Origin: Silene noctiflora
Lineage: Eukaryota; Streptophyta; Magnoliopsida; Caryophyllales; Caryophyllaceae
Assembly: GCA_009801015.1 (NCBI GenBank)
Contig: VHZZ01002232.1
Span: 3,391 to 58,494 of the forward strand
DNA length: 55,104 nucleotides
Direction of reading: 5' to 3'
Below, in pieces: positions 35,801-46,105 of the stretch. Position numbers and translations under genes: made by a program. The notes beneath the pieces were generated by a model, which was not told the origin of the DNA, made no database searches, and saw only the letters and a list, made by a program, of their open reading frames with translations. Numbering within the stretch: the stretch's first letter is position 1; every line of letters starts with the position of its first letter.

Positions 35801-38054
35801 CTAAGCTAGTGTGTATGTTCAGTGAGGTGTTCTAATGGTATGTAAAGACGAGCTAAACCTAAAATTGTGCTCTTGTTGTTTAGGTTCCCTAGGGATCCTT
35901 CCATTTTTCTCCTCTCCACAGCTATGCAATCCTATTTACTAACCAACTTTAAAGGAAATTGTCCTCCCAATACTTCTCTAACAACTTGTTTGTTATCAGG
36001 TCAGAAATTGGAAGGAGAAAAAGTGTATTTTGAGTTGATATGTTTCATTTCAAAACTTATGGCCCTTAAATTGATGTTCATTACAATCTAATACCGTGTG
36101 TTTGCTGATGATCAATAAGGGAGATGTGGGAAGAAAACCCATGTTTGGTGGTAAAGTTTCATAACCACAAACATCTATTAGGAGAAATGAACTGAAAATA
36201 CACAAAAAAAAAATCACTAACACACTCCCATTTCATAATCTCATAGTAGCAAATAAGGTGTGATTATATGTCAGCTTAAACTACCGCAACTGGTGTGTGG
36301 AAACCTTGTTTGAAGGGTTTTGATTCAAGTTCATTTTTTCCACTTCAAATAGATTAGTGTTGATCCTTTTGGGCGCTAACTTGCCTCAAGGTTGTGTCCG
36401 AGTCGCTATAGAGATTTAAGGCAATTCTTTGTTTCAAGACGTATAAAGCTCACTTCCTCACAAAGATTCTTGCGCTTATGAAACTAAAATAAGAAAGAGG
36501 CCGATGCCCTTCAAATGGTTCCCGCCCTACTAAAGGAAAAGGATTTCTCTCTGGCAAATGATGCTTGAGACAAGGAAGAGGGAACAAGTGCGCCACCTAT
36601 AAGATTCTATCATGCTCCCTAGGATTTCTAATAGAAATGCAGAAGTTAATGCCCAAAATTAAAATAGGAAATAGAATGGTAACTTACTGAAGCGGAAGAA
36701 TGAGTCTCAACTCATTTTTGAAAAAACAGTTATGCTTTGAAGTTTGTTTACTTGCCAAGCAGTAAAATATTTGATGCTATATTTCAGATTTGGCGCACTT
36801 TTCAATATGGCTCGTCTAATCGTAGATGATTTCAGAAGTGGATTTGAAAAGGGACCTTGGTGGCAACGTCTTTTTGATGGATATAGTTTGACGACCTGGC
36901 TGGTGGTTCTGAATTTAGGGTCTTCAGGGTTGCTAGTTTCATGGCTAATGAAGTATGCAGATAACATTGTGAAGGTAAATACGTACATTCAAGTGTCCAT
37001 GACTAATGAGTGCTGATAAAATATCAATTACAAGAAGGCTCTTCCAAGGCATATATAATATCTAAGATCTTCAAGATAATTCACAATTTCAGGTTTATTC
37101 CACTTCAATGGCAATGTTACTGACAATGGTCTTATCTGTATACCTTTTCAATTTCAAGCCAACATTACAGGTATGTATCTCTAGACACAGACTTCTTGTA
37201 TTTTATAAGCTTGGTGCTATATACTACTTGCATCACATTTATATGGACCTACCTGACTTTGGTAGTTAACTTTGACCGCTATTTTTTCACAACATATAAT
37301 AGTTAAAACTCTTTTGACGAATAGATAATATGAATTGTTTTTGTCTTCATTAATCCTTTCACAAATTTGACATTGTACCCTTTTCGTATATTTGGAGAAA
37401 TTAATGAAATTTAACCATCAACTTTGAAAGGAGACCAATGAAGGTTGTGCTTCTTTTGGTATGTTCTCTAGTTTCCGAGACTTTCGTAATCAAATGCATC
37501 CTCCACTTGCTTGTTATTACGGCAACCGTGTTGCACTTTAAAGAAGAAACTGCCCAAGTCAGCTCGTAAAACACCCCGTACTCTGTCTCCATCTATAACG
37601 GCAGATACGACCTGTGAGAATTTTACTTTCCCCTTACCATGTTTCTATTCATGAGTTTGTAAACCACTTGATGCGGTAAAGTTGGAATCCCAGGCAGCTT
37701 CAAGGGTCCTCTCTGAAGTCAAATTCGGGTGTTCTGTTTTGTTGCTTTCCTTGTACCGAGTATTGTTGTAGTTGAGTTCTAATGTCTGCTCTTTTGGCGA
37801 GGGACTTATTGTCAGCTTCTTTGCTATTGTGCCTAATTATTCTCTATATTCAATATATCAAAGAATAATCAGAAGTATTGATGATGGACGTAGTTGACCG
37901 TTTGTGTTTGTTTATTTTGCAGCTTTTCTTGGGTATCATTATATGTATGATGTCAGTGCACATGTACTTCTCCCCGTCAAATACTCTTGTAGAATTACAG
38001 GTGACAAAAACGCCCGAGCATGAGAACCTAAAAGAAGTTGCGGTCGAGAGTTGA
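32841..38054 (+). CDS. Nucleotide-sugar transporter, CMP-sialic acid transporter-like
   Basis: Eight exons with GT-AG borders: 32841-32891, 34345-34428, 34560-34774, 34914-34992, 35376-35545, 36788-36974, 37093-37170 and 37923-38054. They sum to 996 nt (331 residues) with phase kept at every join. The start MDWYYVAALLTILTSSQ and blocks such as TTDWKTARLF, LIHNNVQFATLTYVDTSTYQ, GNLKIVSTGILFR, QWMGIILLAIGTTTSQVKG, FEKGPWWQRLFDGYS and MKYADNIVKVYSTSMAMLLT are those of the plant CMP-sialic-acid/UDP-galactose transporter family (about ten membrane helices, Golgi). Plants have little or no sialic acid, so the true substrate may be CMP-Kdo or a UDP-sugar; the sequence cannot decide. No lesion is visible. 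Intron 1 is 1.45 kb, and introns 1, 5 and 7 hold repeat fragments. Confidence 0.95.
33000..33060 (-). mobile_element. SINE-like fragment in transporter intron 1
   Basis: On the minus strand GGGTTAGGCTGCCTACATCC followed by GACCCCCTTACCCGC resembles the internal part of Au-type plant SINEs. The pol III boxes are not preserved, and no convincing target duplication was found. Confidence 0.35.
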
Positions 38055-38860
38055 ATTTTTTACCAAGATAAAGTTGTTTGAACTTGGGCTATATTACTAT
38101 ATGTTTCTTTCCCTCTGCGCTTCATAACGTAGTTCGAGGAAGGAAAACAAATTGAAGACGAGGGAAAAAAGCAAAAGAAAAAAGTTATTTCTAGATCCCA
38201 AGAAGGCTTACTCGGAGATCATGGCGGAGTAGTAGTTGGAAGGATTGTTTGCTTCGTACAAGTATGCCATGGGAGTTTTTTTGTAGTTAGTTACATACTG
38301 TCGCTTAGAATTGACGACGTGCATACAAAATTCTGAGTACTAACATGTGTAATTGCTCTGGATTTACAGCTAGGAATTACTCGCAATACAAATCAAGATA
38401 AGGTATAGGAATCGATCTATCAAAACATCATACTTTGTAATTGTTTATATTTGCTTCGCGTTCTACAATTCAATAAATTTGATAAATTTCAAATGTCAAT
38501 TAACTTAATTGGTTGTATATGAGTCTTAAACAAGAATTTGGTGCGTAAAATGGAACAAACGGAGAGGATAATAAACAATGTCATAGATAATGAATGATTC
38601 TTAGGTGAGTTGGAGGAGAAGGAAAGTTGAATGATTGGCGGCAAAGATAGGAAAACAACAAAGAACAACCTGGCGAAGCACAGTTTCACATGGGTGATGA
38701 GTGATGGGTGAGGTTAGTTATCTCTTTTTAAAGTTTGAATAATATAATAACGTTGTAAAAGTGGGGCTGCGTAATCTTTGTAACGTTGGGTTGTTATGGT
38801 CCCCACAAATTACTTAATTACTCATGTTCCTCCTTAATTCTCTCCCCTTCACCATTATTC
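38055..38860. other. Intergenic: transporter 3' flank and AGP upstream region
   Basis: No gene is visible. The first 200-300 bp should be the 3' UTR of the transporter. The rest leads into the promoter of the arabinogalactan peptide. Confidence 0.5.
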
Positions 38861-38861
38861 C

Positions 38862-38870
38862 ATATATATA
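38862..38870 (+). promoter_or_regulatory. TATA box of the arabinogalactan peptide gene
   Basis: ATATATATA within TTCCATATATATACCCC, about 165 bp upstream of the ATG and followed by a CT-rich leader. The spacing suggests transcription starts near 38895-38905. Confidence 0.6.
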
Positions 38871-39027
38871 CCCCTAACGTCTGCCATCTCCATTTGTGGC
38901 CGTTGTACAAACGAAAAACACTCAAGAAATTCTCCCTCCCTTTCGTCTCCCTTCAGAGAGAACGTTTCCGTAATTCCTCTTTCTGAAGGAGAGACGGTCG
39001 TACAAAGGTAAAGAACCGTAATTGATA

Positions 39028-39316
39028 ATGGAGGTTGCACGAGTATTTGTTCTGCTACTTGTTTTGGCCCTCACAATGTGCATCATCCTGCCTTCCATTC
39101 GTGCTGCCGACACCCCTGCCTCGGCCCCGACCCCCACCAGTGACGGTAAAGTCCTGCTCTTTACATGCCCATCTTTTTCCTCTCAAGTTATGTATGCTTT
39201 AATTGATATCTTAAACGATGTCGGATTTGTTGCTGTCTGCAGGAACATCAATTGACCAAGGGATTGCATATGCCCTCATGCTCGTAGCTTTGGCTCTTAC
39301 ATACCTCATCCATTAA
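39028..39316 (+). CDS. Arabinogalactan peptide (AG-peptide)
   Basis: Exons 39028-39145 and 39243-39316 join in phase (g|ga) to 63 residues. An N-terminal signal peptide (MEVARVFVLLLVLALT to about RA) is followed by a very short mature part with ADTPASAPTPTSDG, whose Ala-Pro and Thr-Pro dipeptides are targets for proline hydroxylation and arabinogalactan attachment. The C terminus (IAYALMLVALALTYLIH) is a hydrophobic GPI-anchor signal. Size, intron position and layout match the AGP16/AGP20/AGP41 group. Such peptides sit on the outer plasma membrane and cell wall; a specific role cannot be read from sequence. Confidence 0.92.
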
Positions 39317-39855
39317 AATCCTCAAGGCTTCAGCTATGTGACTTGATCAGAAATGACGTTTCGGATTGTTTAGGTTCAAAGAAGGTGGTTCTTGTAGATG
39401 ACTGATTATTTTATTGTGGGTCTTAATTCTTTTTTTATTTTAGGAGTTTTGCTTTATTAGGATTATTATTCCTCCGTAGTTGCTCATTGTGGAAAAATAA
39501 ATGTTGGAACAGAATGAACAATTGACTAAGAAGACCCTAATAGAGCAAAATCTCCTAACAATTTTTCGGTTTTTAGGTTCAGTTTTTGTTTGTAAATTCA
39601 AAAATTTTAATTCAGATTGATTGTACTTCTTACTAGTTACTATACAATTTCCAGTTTCCATCTGCTCATTATTTCAGCATGAGGTCAATCAATTGACTTT
39701 TAGATAATAGACTATTCAGGAAATTGCCACATATAAATTAATCCAAATCATAATCGTCTAGGCTACTAGAATCAAACTACAAAATCGAAGTACAGCTCAG
39801 GATACATACTACCGATACAACTTATCATCGTGCTTTTCATCCCATAATTCAATAC
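39317..39855. other. Convergent 3' flanks
   Basis: AT-rich sequence between two converging genes; it should hold both 3' UTRs. No further gene is visible. Confidence 0.5.
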
Positions 39856-41593
39856 CTAGCTTTGAGTCTTGCTGCCATCTTTGCCTTCTTGTTCCTTCTG
39901 ATCTGGTAGCGAAAATTTCTTCACTTTCTGATGCAAGTAGACAAAAGAATCAGTTGGGCTTCTAGAAATGTTTCCCCTTTCCTTAGGACCTCTCCCGAGA
40001 AGGTGAAGAGAGTGGAACAAAAGAGAGAGTATTGACAACCCATGTTACTCTGATTTATCGCGTACACTTGTCCAACGCTCAACTCTCGGAAATGAGCACT
40101 TGGACATTCATCCATCACAAATATTTAGAACTGAGTATGACAAAGTTATAAAGAGAGTGCCGCCATAACACTAAATCAGATTGCTCATATTGGCGAAGGA
40201 TTAACTCACACGACCCTCGATCAAATTGCTCACATAAAAAATATTTAAAAAAAAAAAAACAAAAAACAAAAAAACAGATCAACATTGCTCACACACAACT
40301 CACATAGAACTAAGCTTTAGTGAACAAGTGAACTAAAAATAAGGCGTGAAGTGCACCGAGGCGGCAGAGTACAAGGCACACGCCCTATAGACACGAGGTG
40401 CACTGTTTTCACAAACAAGTTTGTATATTCAACATAATCTATACTTTTTGGATTTTAAGGAGGGTTAACATGTAAAAGAGTAAACATCAGGGATACTGTG
40501 TCAATGAGAAGATCTTACTAAAAGAACTAGAAGAAGAGGATTTAAAATTTCATAGTACCATACTACCAAGCCTCAATGGCCGCACCTTGTCTATAAGGCG
40601 CAATGAGTTTGGGCAATGATTCATTGTGCCTTGGGATTGAACTAAGATTAATGAACAATCATGAGAGAAACAACCCAAATAAACAAGATAGGCAACTTAA
40701 AGCACCAAAGTGCAAACTAAACACATTGGACAACAAAAGGGCGAGCAATAAAAAAGGGGGGAAACGAGAGCTCCTTAAAACTACTAAGGGAATCATGGTC
40801 ATGATACAAACTGCAAACATGATTTAGATTACAGATTCCAATCCAACATTCAACATATACTCAGTTACTCACAAGTCACAACAGCAAAAGCATAGCCACG
40901 GAAACTGAACAAACATGGCTTCCTAATCAATTGCCAGGAGTAAAGTAACTGACGAATTTCTCGTCAACAAGTACAACAAAGACACCAACAAAGGTCAAAC
41001 ACAAAAGCGCGATTCAATCGGCAATGCAATTGCCAATCATCATGCTAACAAACACCACATTGTGAGTGAACAAACTAACTCATTGTCATTTTCAAGCTGC
41101 AAGTTAAATGCGACCTACATTCAACATCAAAAAGGATAAAACCTACGCAAAAGCACTAACTTATATCAAATACGCTAACAATTTCAGCATTTCCATCTTC
41201 TACAATTATTCTCTACTACGATTCTTCGAATGATTCGTCGAATATATGTCCCGCTTATTAATTCATCACACACACACATCCAGTATCATGAACATTCAAC
41301 CTATAGTATCAAATTTATCAATCACATTACCATAAAACAAAACAACCAGATTACAGAAACTAGTCACTAGTCACTACCTAATAACACGTATTGTTTACCT
41401 TTGATTAAAATACTCGTAAATTGAATTGTAGAATTATAAAATCAGAAAGAAAAAAAAAACAAACCTGGGAAAGAACGCATTGACGAAGAGATTGCAAGAA
41501 ACGAAGGCATTTTTCTTGATCAAAATTGGATTCGGTTACACAATTCAGAAGTTCCAATGCTTCATGACCACATACCGCTTTTCCTGATTCCAT
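39856..41593 (-). CDS. Twin CX9C (CHCH) mitochondrial protein
   Basis: Two exons on the minus strand, 41593-41465 and 39927-39856, joined at CCCAG|gtttg and catcag|AAAG, give 66 residues. Cysteines at 8, 18, 29 and 39 form two perfect C-X9-C motifs (C-GHEALELLN-C and C-LRFLQSLRQ-C), the coiled-coil-helix fold oxidised by MIA40 in the mitochondrial intermembrane space. The C-terminal tail (KVKKFSLPDQKEQEGKDGSK) is charged. Family members act as small assembly factors of respiratory complexes or structural subunits, but no specific orthologue is asserted. Neither exon is complete alone, which makes the gene easy to miss. The intron is 1.5 kb. Confidence 0.85.
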
Positions 41594-42328
41594 TTTGAAT
41601 CATCCACCTTAATTAATTGAATAATTTACCCCCAATTTAATCAAATTTGCCGAGGTTTAGGGTTTAAGAGTGAGAAAAGAATATGAAATTTCTGGAGAAT
41701 GCTTTTGATGACTTGTTCGAACAACTAAGACAAATTGTGGGCTTGTGTTGTAAAAGTGTACAGAGTAGATTTGATTGGATACTTGGTTCGCGGGCGTGGT
41801 CCAATGGACTCGTATATTGGACTTCATGTTTTGCCGGGTTTGGATCCGATAGAGGTGTTCGCACTGGATAAACTCTCGGGTATACGTAATAGCATGTAAA
41901 TCAGGTATACCTAATAAGCCACTCGAGGGTGACAGACTCGAAGTTTATGATAAAAGTTAGTTGATTTTACTATGCTCCGTTTGAATTTATTTACGACTAC
42001 CGATAAAAGAGAAATATATTGTAGTTATTTACTATCAATCTATCATAGATTCATAGGTAAACTACATGTTGTGGATTTATTTCTCAGCTCGATCTTAACA
42101 CATTAACAAGAATTGTTATCTACTTTCTTCACTAATAATCGGTTAAAATAGTATATATTTTGCCTCATCCACTTTTTATCCCACCCCACACGATATATAT
42201 ATGAATTTAACCGATTGTGAGAAGGTAAATGGAGAAGGTCGTTGAGAAGATTAGAAGGAGAAGGTAGATAGCAATCATCCACATTAACTCCATCAACTCT
42301 TTGGAAGGGAGTAGAATCATAAATAGTA
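41594..42328. other. Upstream region of the CX9C gene; otherwise nothing recognised
   Basis: The promoter of the minus-strand gene should lie within the first 200-300 bp. The remaining AT-rich sequence has no supported gene. Confidence 0.4.
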
Positions 42329-42527
42329 CTCCCTTTATCCCGGTCTTTTGTTGTCCTATTCCATTTCCGGGTTTCTCACTCAATTGTTATCCTTTCTATT
42401 TTAAGAATAAACTTGATGAACAATTTGATCATTCACACTCAATTTGGTCTACTTATCATTTAGTAATTATTTTTCCTTGGTCTTTGTGCCAAAATCAATG
42501 GACGATAATTGACCGAGACGGAGGGAG
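42329..42527. mobile_element. Stowaway-type MITE
   Basis: The 199-bp element is flanked by TA (42327-42328 and 42528-42529). The left end CTCCCTTTATCCCGGTC and the inverted right end CTCCCTCCGTCTCGGTC are imperfect terminal inverted repeats. There is no coding capacity. Confidence 0.82.
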
Positions 42528-42565
42528 TAACTTATAAATTGAGAATAAAATAACTACAATCTTAT

Positions 42566-42867
42566 AATAGAGTAATATGTAACTAAGCAAAACATTTTTT
42601 TGCAAAAACCTTTTATATTTGTTGTGCAGAAGCGTGAATATCCTCGTGTTGGGATTCTGCTGCATCGGTGTCCACTGTCCATAATAGTACGATATTGTAT
42701 GCCCTCCGAGATGGAGGGAGTAACTAATCTAATAGAGTAATATGTAAATAAGTAAACCAATTTTCTGCAAAAACCTTTTATATTTGTTGTGCGGAAGCGT
42801 GAATATCCTCGTGTTGGGCTTCTGTTGTATCGGTGTCCACTGTCCATAATATTACGATATTGTCTGC
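42566..42867. repeat. Tandem duplication, 165-bp period
   Basis: 42566-42701 recurs at 42731-42867 with about 90% identity. Both copies contain TTTTATATTTGTTGTGC and ATATCCTCGTGTTGGG. Each copy is preceded by GGAGGGAGTAAC, the MITE-end sequence, so the duplication may have arisen by recombination at such ends. Confidence 0.85.
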
Positions 42868-43004
42868 TTTGGGCCAGACCCTCACAGATTTACTCTTGAG
42901 TTCCTTCCCAAAAGGCCTCATACTATTATATTTTATAGACACTTATAAAGATGATCTTCCATCTTTATTCTATCGATGTGGGACATGAGTTTGCACCCCT
43001 AACA
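42812..43004 (+). mobile_element. Small solo LTR (TRIM-like candidate)
   Basis: The 193-bp segment begins TGTTGGG and ends CCCTAACA. It contains CCAAAAGGCCTCATACTA, a TATA-like CACTTATAAAG and CGATGTGGGACATG, an arrangement seen in short plant LTRs. A truncated copy of its first 55 bp lies at 42647-42701. No 5-bp target duplication or primer-binding site was found. Confidence 0.5.
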
Positions 43005-43950
43005 ATATTGATGATACAAATATTTGTATCCTTGCATTCTTATATTTAAGATCCAATATTTTGTCATTAAAATAGAATGCAATTCGTACATTCAATGTGT
43101 TTTTTTTTTCTTAACTAGAGTGATTTTAATATTAACCTTCTTTTTGATAAAACAATCCTATAAAACAATTTAAAGTATGACTCAAAAATATTGGATTAGA
43201 GGTTTTTGCTAAGTATCGATTGAGTTGTACGACTTGTACCTCGACTTATCAAAATGCTTGCTCGATAAATAGAAATGCAAGTGGCCATTCATACTAATGG
43301 GAAAAAATAGTGATGAGCAATTGATAACGTCGAAAATATTGGTTATGTATAAATGATCGGTAGCTAAAATTGCATTTGTTTTCGAGTTTTATAATACAAT
43401 TGATGGTATAGTTTTCAATTGATTGTATATTTTCATTCTAAAGTTGTATAAGCTCAATTATATTTTTAAAAGTTGATATTAAAATTTAAAATATAACTCA
43501 AAAATTTTAAAAGTTCGAAAAAATGCACATAATAACCTCTATTAAATATGTTATGGTTGTACAATGCTCTTGTACAACCAGTGGTATATATAATATACTC
43601 CTTGGCCCTTGCTTAGTATAATTGAAACGATCTAATTAGTTTAAATCATTTCTATAATTGCAATGTGTAAGGAGAATATTTAGAGAACTGTTTTCTAATG
43701 CATGTAATTATGCATGCCATCCTATAATTAGCAACGTTGCATGAGAAATTGCATGGCTTGTCCACCATTTTAGCCAAACCCTCAAAATTAAATCATTAAA
43801 TCGTCACTAATCTATAACTTAAAATAACAAAATTGTGCTTCGTAAACTAAATATAGCATATACTAAATAAATAAGGGAAAATTATTAACTAGCATTAATA
43901 AAAGCCTTTTTTTTTTTTATCACAATATATGTCATTCACAATTCAGAGTT
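43005..43950. other. Intergenic, nothing recognised apart from a short palindrome
   Basis: AT-rich. The palindrome TGGTTGTACAA (43554-43564) / TTGTACAACCA (43570-43580) has 11-bp perfect arms and a 5-nt loop. It may be a mobile-element end or a transcript hairpin. Confidence 0.4.
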
Positions 43951-43958
43951 TCTATAAA

Positions 43959-44017
43959 ATCTTGACCTATAAAAGACTTATCTTAGAGGGGTAAAAGGCT
44001 TTTATTTAGGTCAAGAT
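43959..44017 (+). promoter_or_regulatory. TATA-bearing inverted repeat upstream of phytocyanin 1
   Basis: ATCTTGACCTATAAAAGA (43959-43976) faces GCTTTTATTTAGGTCAAGAT (43998-44017), an imperfect inverted repeat of about 18-20 bp ending 37 bp before the ATG. The left arm holds CTATAAAAG, a good TATA sequence. The same structure precedes the second gene copy. Confidence 0.55.
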
Positions 44018-44053
44018 AATAATAATTATTTTTGTTTGGAGGTAAAAAAAAAA

Positions 44054-44589
44054 ATGGCCACCATGAACGTCGTATTGATGTTGGTGGCTTTGATGTGCTG
44101 CGTTTTGATCAACACCTCAAGTGCATTGATTCACGTGGTTGGAGGAAAGGAAGGATGGGAAATTCCTCCTAATTCCACTTTTTATGCTGACTGGGCTAAG
44201 CCTCGTATTTTCGGTGTCCATGACAAACTAGGTAAATTATTACATCCACTGATTTAAAATGTGTCCTATAAAATATTATCTAGATTGCTAATATTTTTAA
44301 TTTTGATGCAGTGTTTCCCTACAGAGTAGGAGCACATAATGTATTACAAGTGTCAAAGGAAGATTTCAACAAATGTGGCAACGATCATGTAATAGAAATG
44401 TACTACAAAGGTCCAACCGTGATCAAACTCAATACCACCGGCGACTACTACTTTTACAGTGGCATTGGCACCCATTGCGAGATGGGCCAGAAACTCCACG
44501 TTGCTGTTGTGTCAGGCCCCGGGTTTTCTGGCCGTTGTACACGCGCGTCTCTTAAGGACTTGCGCCCCTGCCCCCGCCCCAGCCTCTAA
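44054..44589 (+). CDS. Phytocyanin-like secreted protein, copy 1
   Basis: Exons 44054-44231 and 44312-44589 join in phase (g|tg) to 151 residues, starting MATMNVVLMLVALMCC. A signal peptide to about residue 23 is followed by a plastocyanin-like domain: HVVGGKEGWEIPPNSTFYADW, then FPYRVGAHNVLQV and YYFYSGIGTHCEMGQKL. The disulfide cysteines (KCGN and HCEM) and two N-glycosylation sites (NST, NTT) are present. Of the four type-1 copper positions, the first His (AHN) and second His (THC) remain with Gln at the axial place, but the Cys ligand is Ser (FYSG). That resembles early-nodulin-like proteins that no longer bind copper. There is no GPI signal at the C terminus. The tail after HVAV is longer than in the neighbour. 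Confidence 0.88.
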
Positions 44590-45188
44590 ATTTTACCTTG
44601 ATTCAATGCTTATGTGATACACTTGTATCAATTGAGATGTATTTATCAATTAATAATAGGCTTAATGACTTGGTTGTATGCATACAATAATCTCAAACAA
44701 GATTCATTGTTGCCTTGGCTAGTGTCGTCTAAATTTTGGACTTGGTTACTTGTGTTCATTTTTGGTTATGTTAATCATTTTGTGAATTGTGATAATCCAA
44801 TTATGGATTTACGTTTGGCTTCGTTGATCCCAGTACTTTGTCGGTTTGATTCAATTGCTCTCCTCTTTTATATTCTTTACATGTATTTCTAAGTTTTGTA
44901 CTCCACTTTGTGTGAGACAAGACATACATCTTTTGTTTAAATGACGATGATTTAAACAATGACAAAACATGTTAAAACTAATCGACTTAATGAATTCATC
45001 AATTAAAAGATTAGGAACATATTTCAACTCTTATAAAGGAATTAAAATTGTTATAATATATAATACTTCTCTCTTATTAATTCTTGAAACTTATGTCAAT
45101 TAATTATATTTATGCATTCGAAACGGGAACCGTAGAATAATAAGTTTAGAAAGTTATTTATATTAAGTGCAAATGTAAATGTTATAAA
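44590..45188. other. Spacer between tandem phytocyanin genes
   Basis: The first part is 3' UTR of copy 1; it matches the region after copy 2, so UTRs were included in the duplication. No further gene is visible. Confidence 0.6.
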
Positions 45189-45248
45189 ATCTTGACCTAT
45201 AAAAGACTTGGTTAGAGGGTGTAAAAGGCTTTTATTTAGGTCAAGATA
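45189..45248 (+). promoter_or_regulatory. TATA-bearing inverted repeat upstream of phytocyanin 2
   Basis: Same inverted repeat as at 43959-44017, with arms at 45189-45206 and 45228-45247. It is separated from the ATG by an expanded (TAA)n tract that copy 1 lacks. Confidence 0.55.
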
Positions 45249-45249
45249 G

Positions 45250-45287
<38 letters not shown>

Positions 45288-45289
45288 TT
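45250..45289 (+). repeat. (TAA)n microsatellite
   Basis: About 13 TAA/AAT units directly upstream of phytocyanin copy 2, in its probable 5' UTR. Copy 1 has only about three units at the same place. Confidence 0.95.
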
Positions 45290-45321
45290 ATTATTATTAT
45301 TGTTGGGAGGTAGAAATAAAA

Positions 45322-45914
45322 ATGGCGAGCATGAAGGTGGTATTGATGTTGGTGGCTTTGATGTGCTGTGTTTTGATAAACTCCTCGAGTGCATTGATTC
45401 ATGTGGTTGGAGGAAAGGAAGGCTGGGAAATTCCTCCTAATTCCACTTTCTATGCTGATTGGGCCAAGTCTCATATTTTTCATGTGCATGACAAGCTGGG
45501 TAAATTCTGTACCACTAACCTTATTAGTTGATCAACAATATTACTCCGTAAATCATTGGTTTTACGGTTTACACTAAATAGATTATTTTTATCACGATTC
45601 AAGGATTAATTTAGTTACTAAAGCATGAATTGTTTTTGACAAGGTAGAAAATATTTATCTAGATCGCTAATATTTTTAAATTTGATGCAGTGTTTCCATA
45701 TAGAGTAGGAGCACAAAATGTCTTGCAAGTGTCAAAAGAAGATTTTTACAAATGCGGCAACGATCATGTAATAGAAATGTACTACAAAGGTCCAACCGTG
45801 ATCAAACTCAATTCCACCGGCGACTACTACTTTTACAGTGGCATTGGCACCCATTGCGAGATGGGCCAGAAACTCCATATCACTGTTTTGCCAAGCCCCC
45901 GCCCCAGCCTCTAA
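45322..45914 (+). CDS. Phytocyanin-like secreted protein, copy 2
   Basis: Exons 45322-45499 and 45691-45914 join in the same phase as copy 1 and give 133 residues, starting MASMKVVLMLVALMCC. It has the same signal peptide, disulfide cysteines and glycosylation sites. Both the first copper His (GAQNV in place of GAHNV) and the Cys (FYSG) are substituted, leaving His (THC) and Gln. The C terminus is short (HITVLPSPRPSL). Introns of the two copies differ in length (80 and 191 bp). The open frame and conserved splice sites argue for a functional gene. Location by family: apoplast or outer membrane face. Confidence 0.88.
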
Positions 45915-46105
45915 ATTTAGACCTTGATACAAAGCTTATGTGAGACAATTGTATTATTTGAGATTGTATTTATCAATTAATAACATGCTTAATGACTTGG
46001 TGTATGCATACAATAATTTCAAATAAGATTTTCATTGTTGCCTGGCTAGTATCGTCTAATTTTTTTGGCATGATTACGTGTTTAATTTTGGTTACCCTAT
46101 TAAAG

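Noticed and set aside
42301..42537. Plus-strand open frame as a short gene
   Set aside because: It lies entirely within the Stowaway MITE.
42561..42867. CRISPR-like or satellite array
   Set aside because: Only two long diverged copies, explained by a local tandem duplication in a eukaryotic genome.
45241..45489. Minus-strand open frame ending in a poly-tyrosine run
   Set aside because: The tyrosines come from the (TAA)n microsatellite, and the rest is antisense to phytocyanin exon 1.
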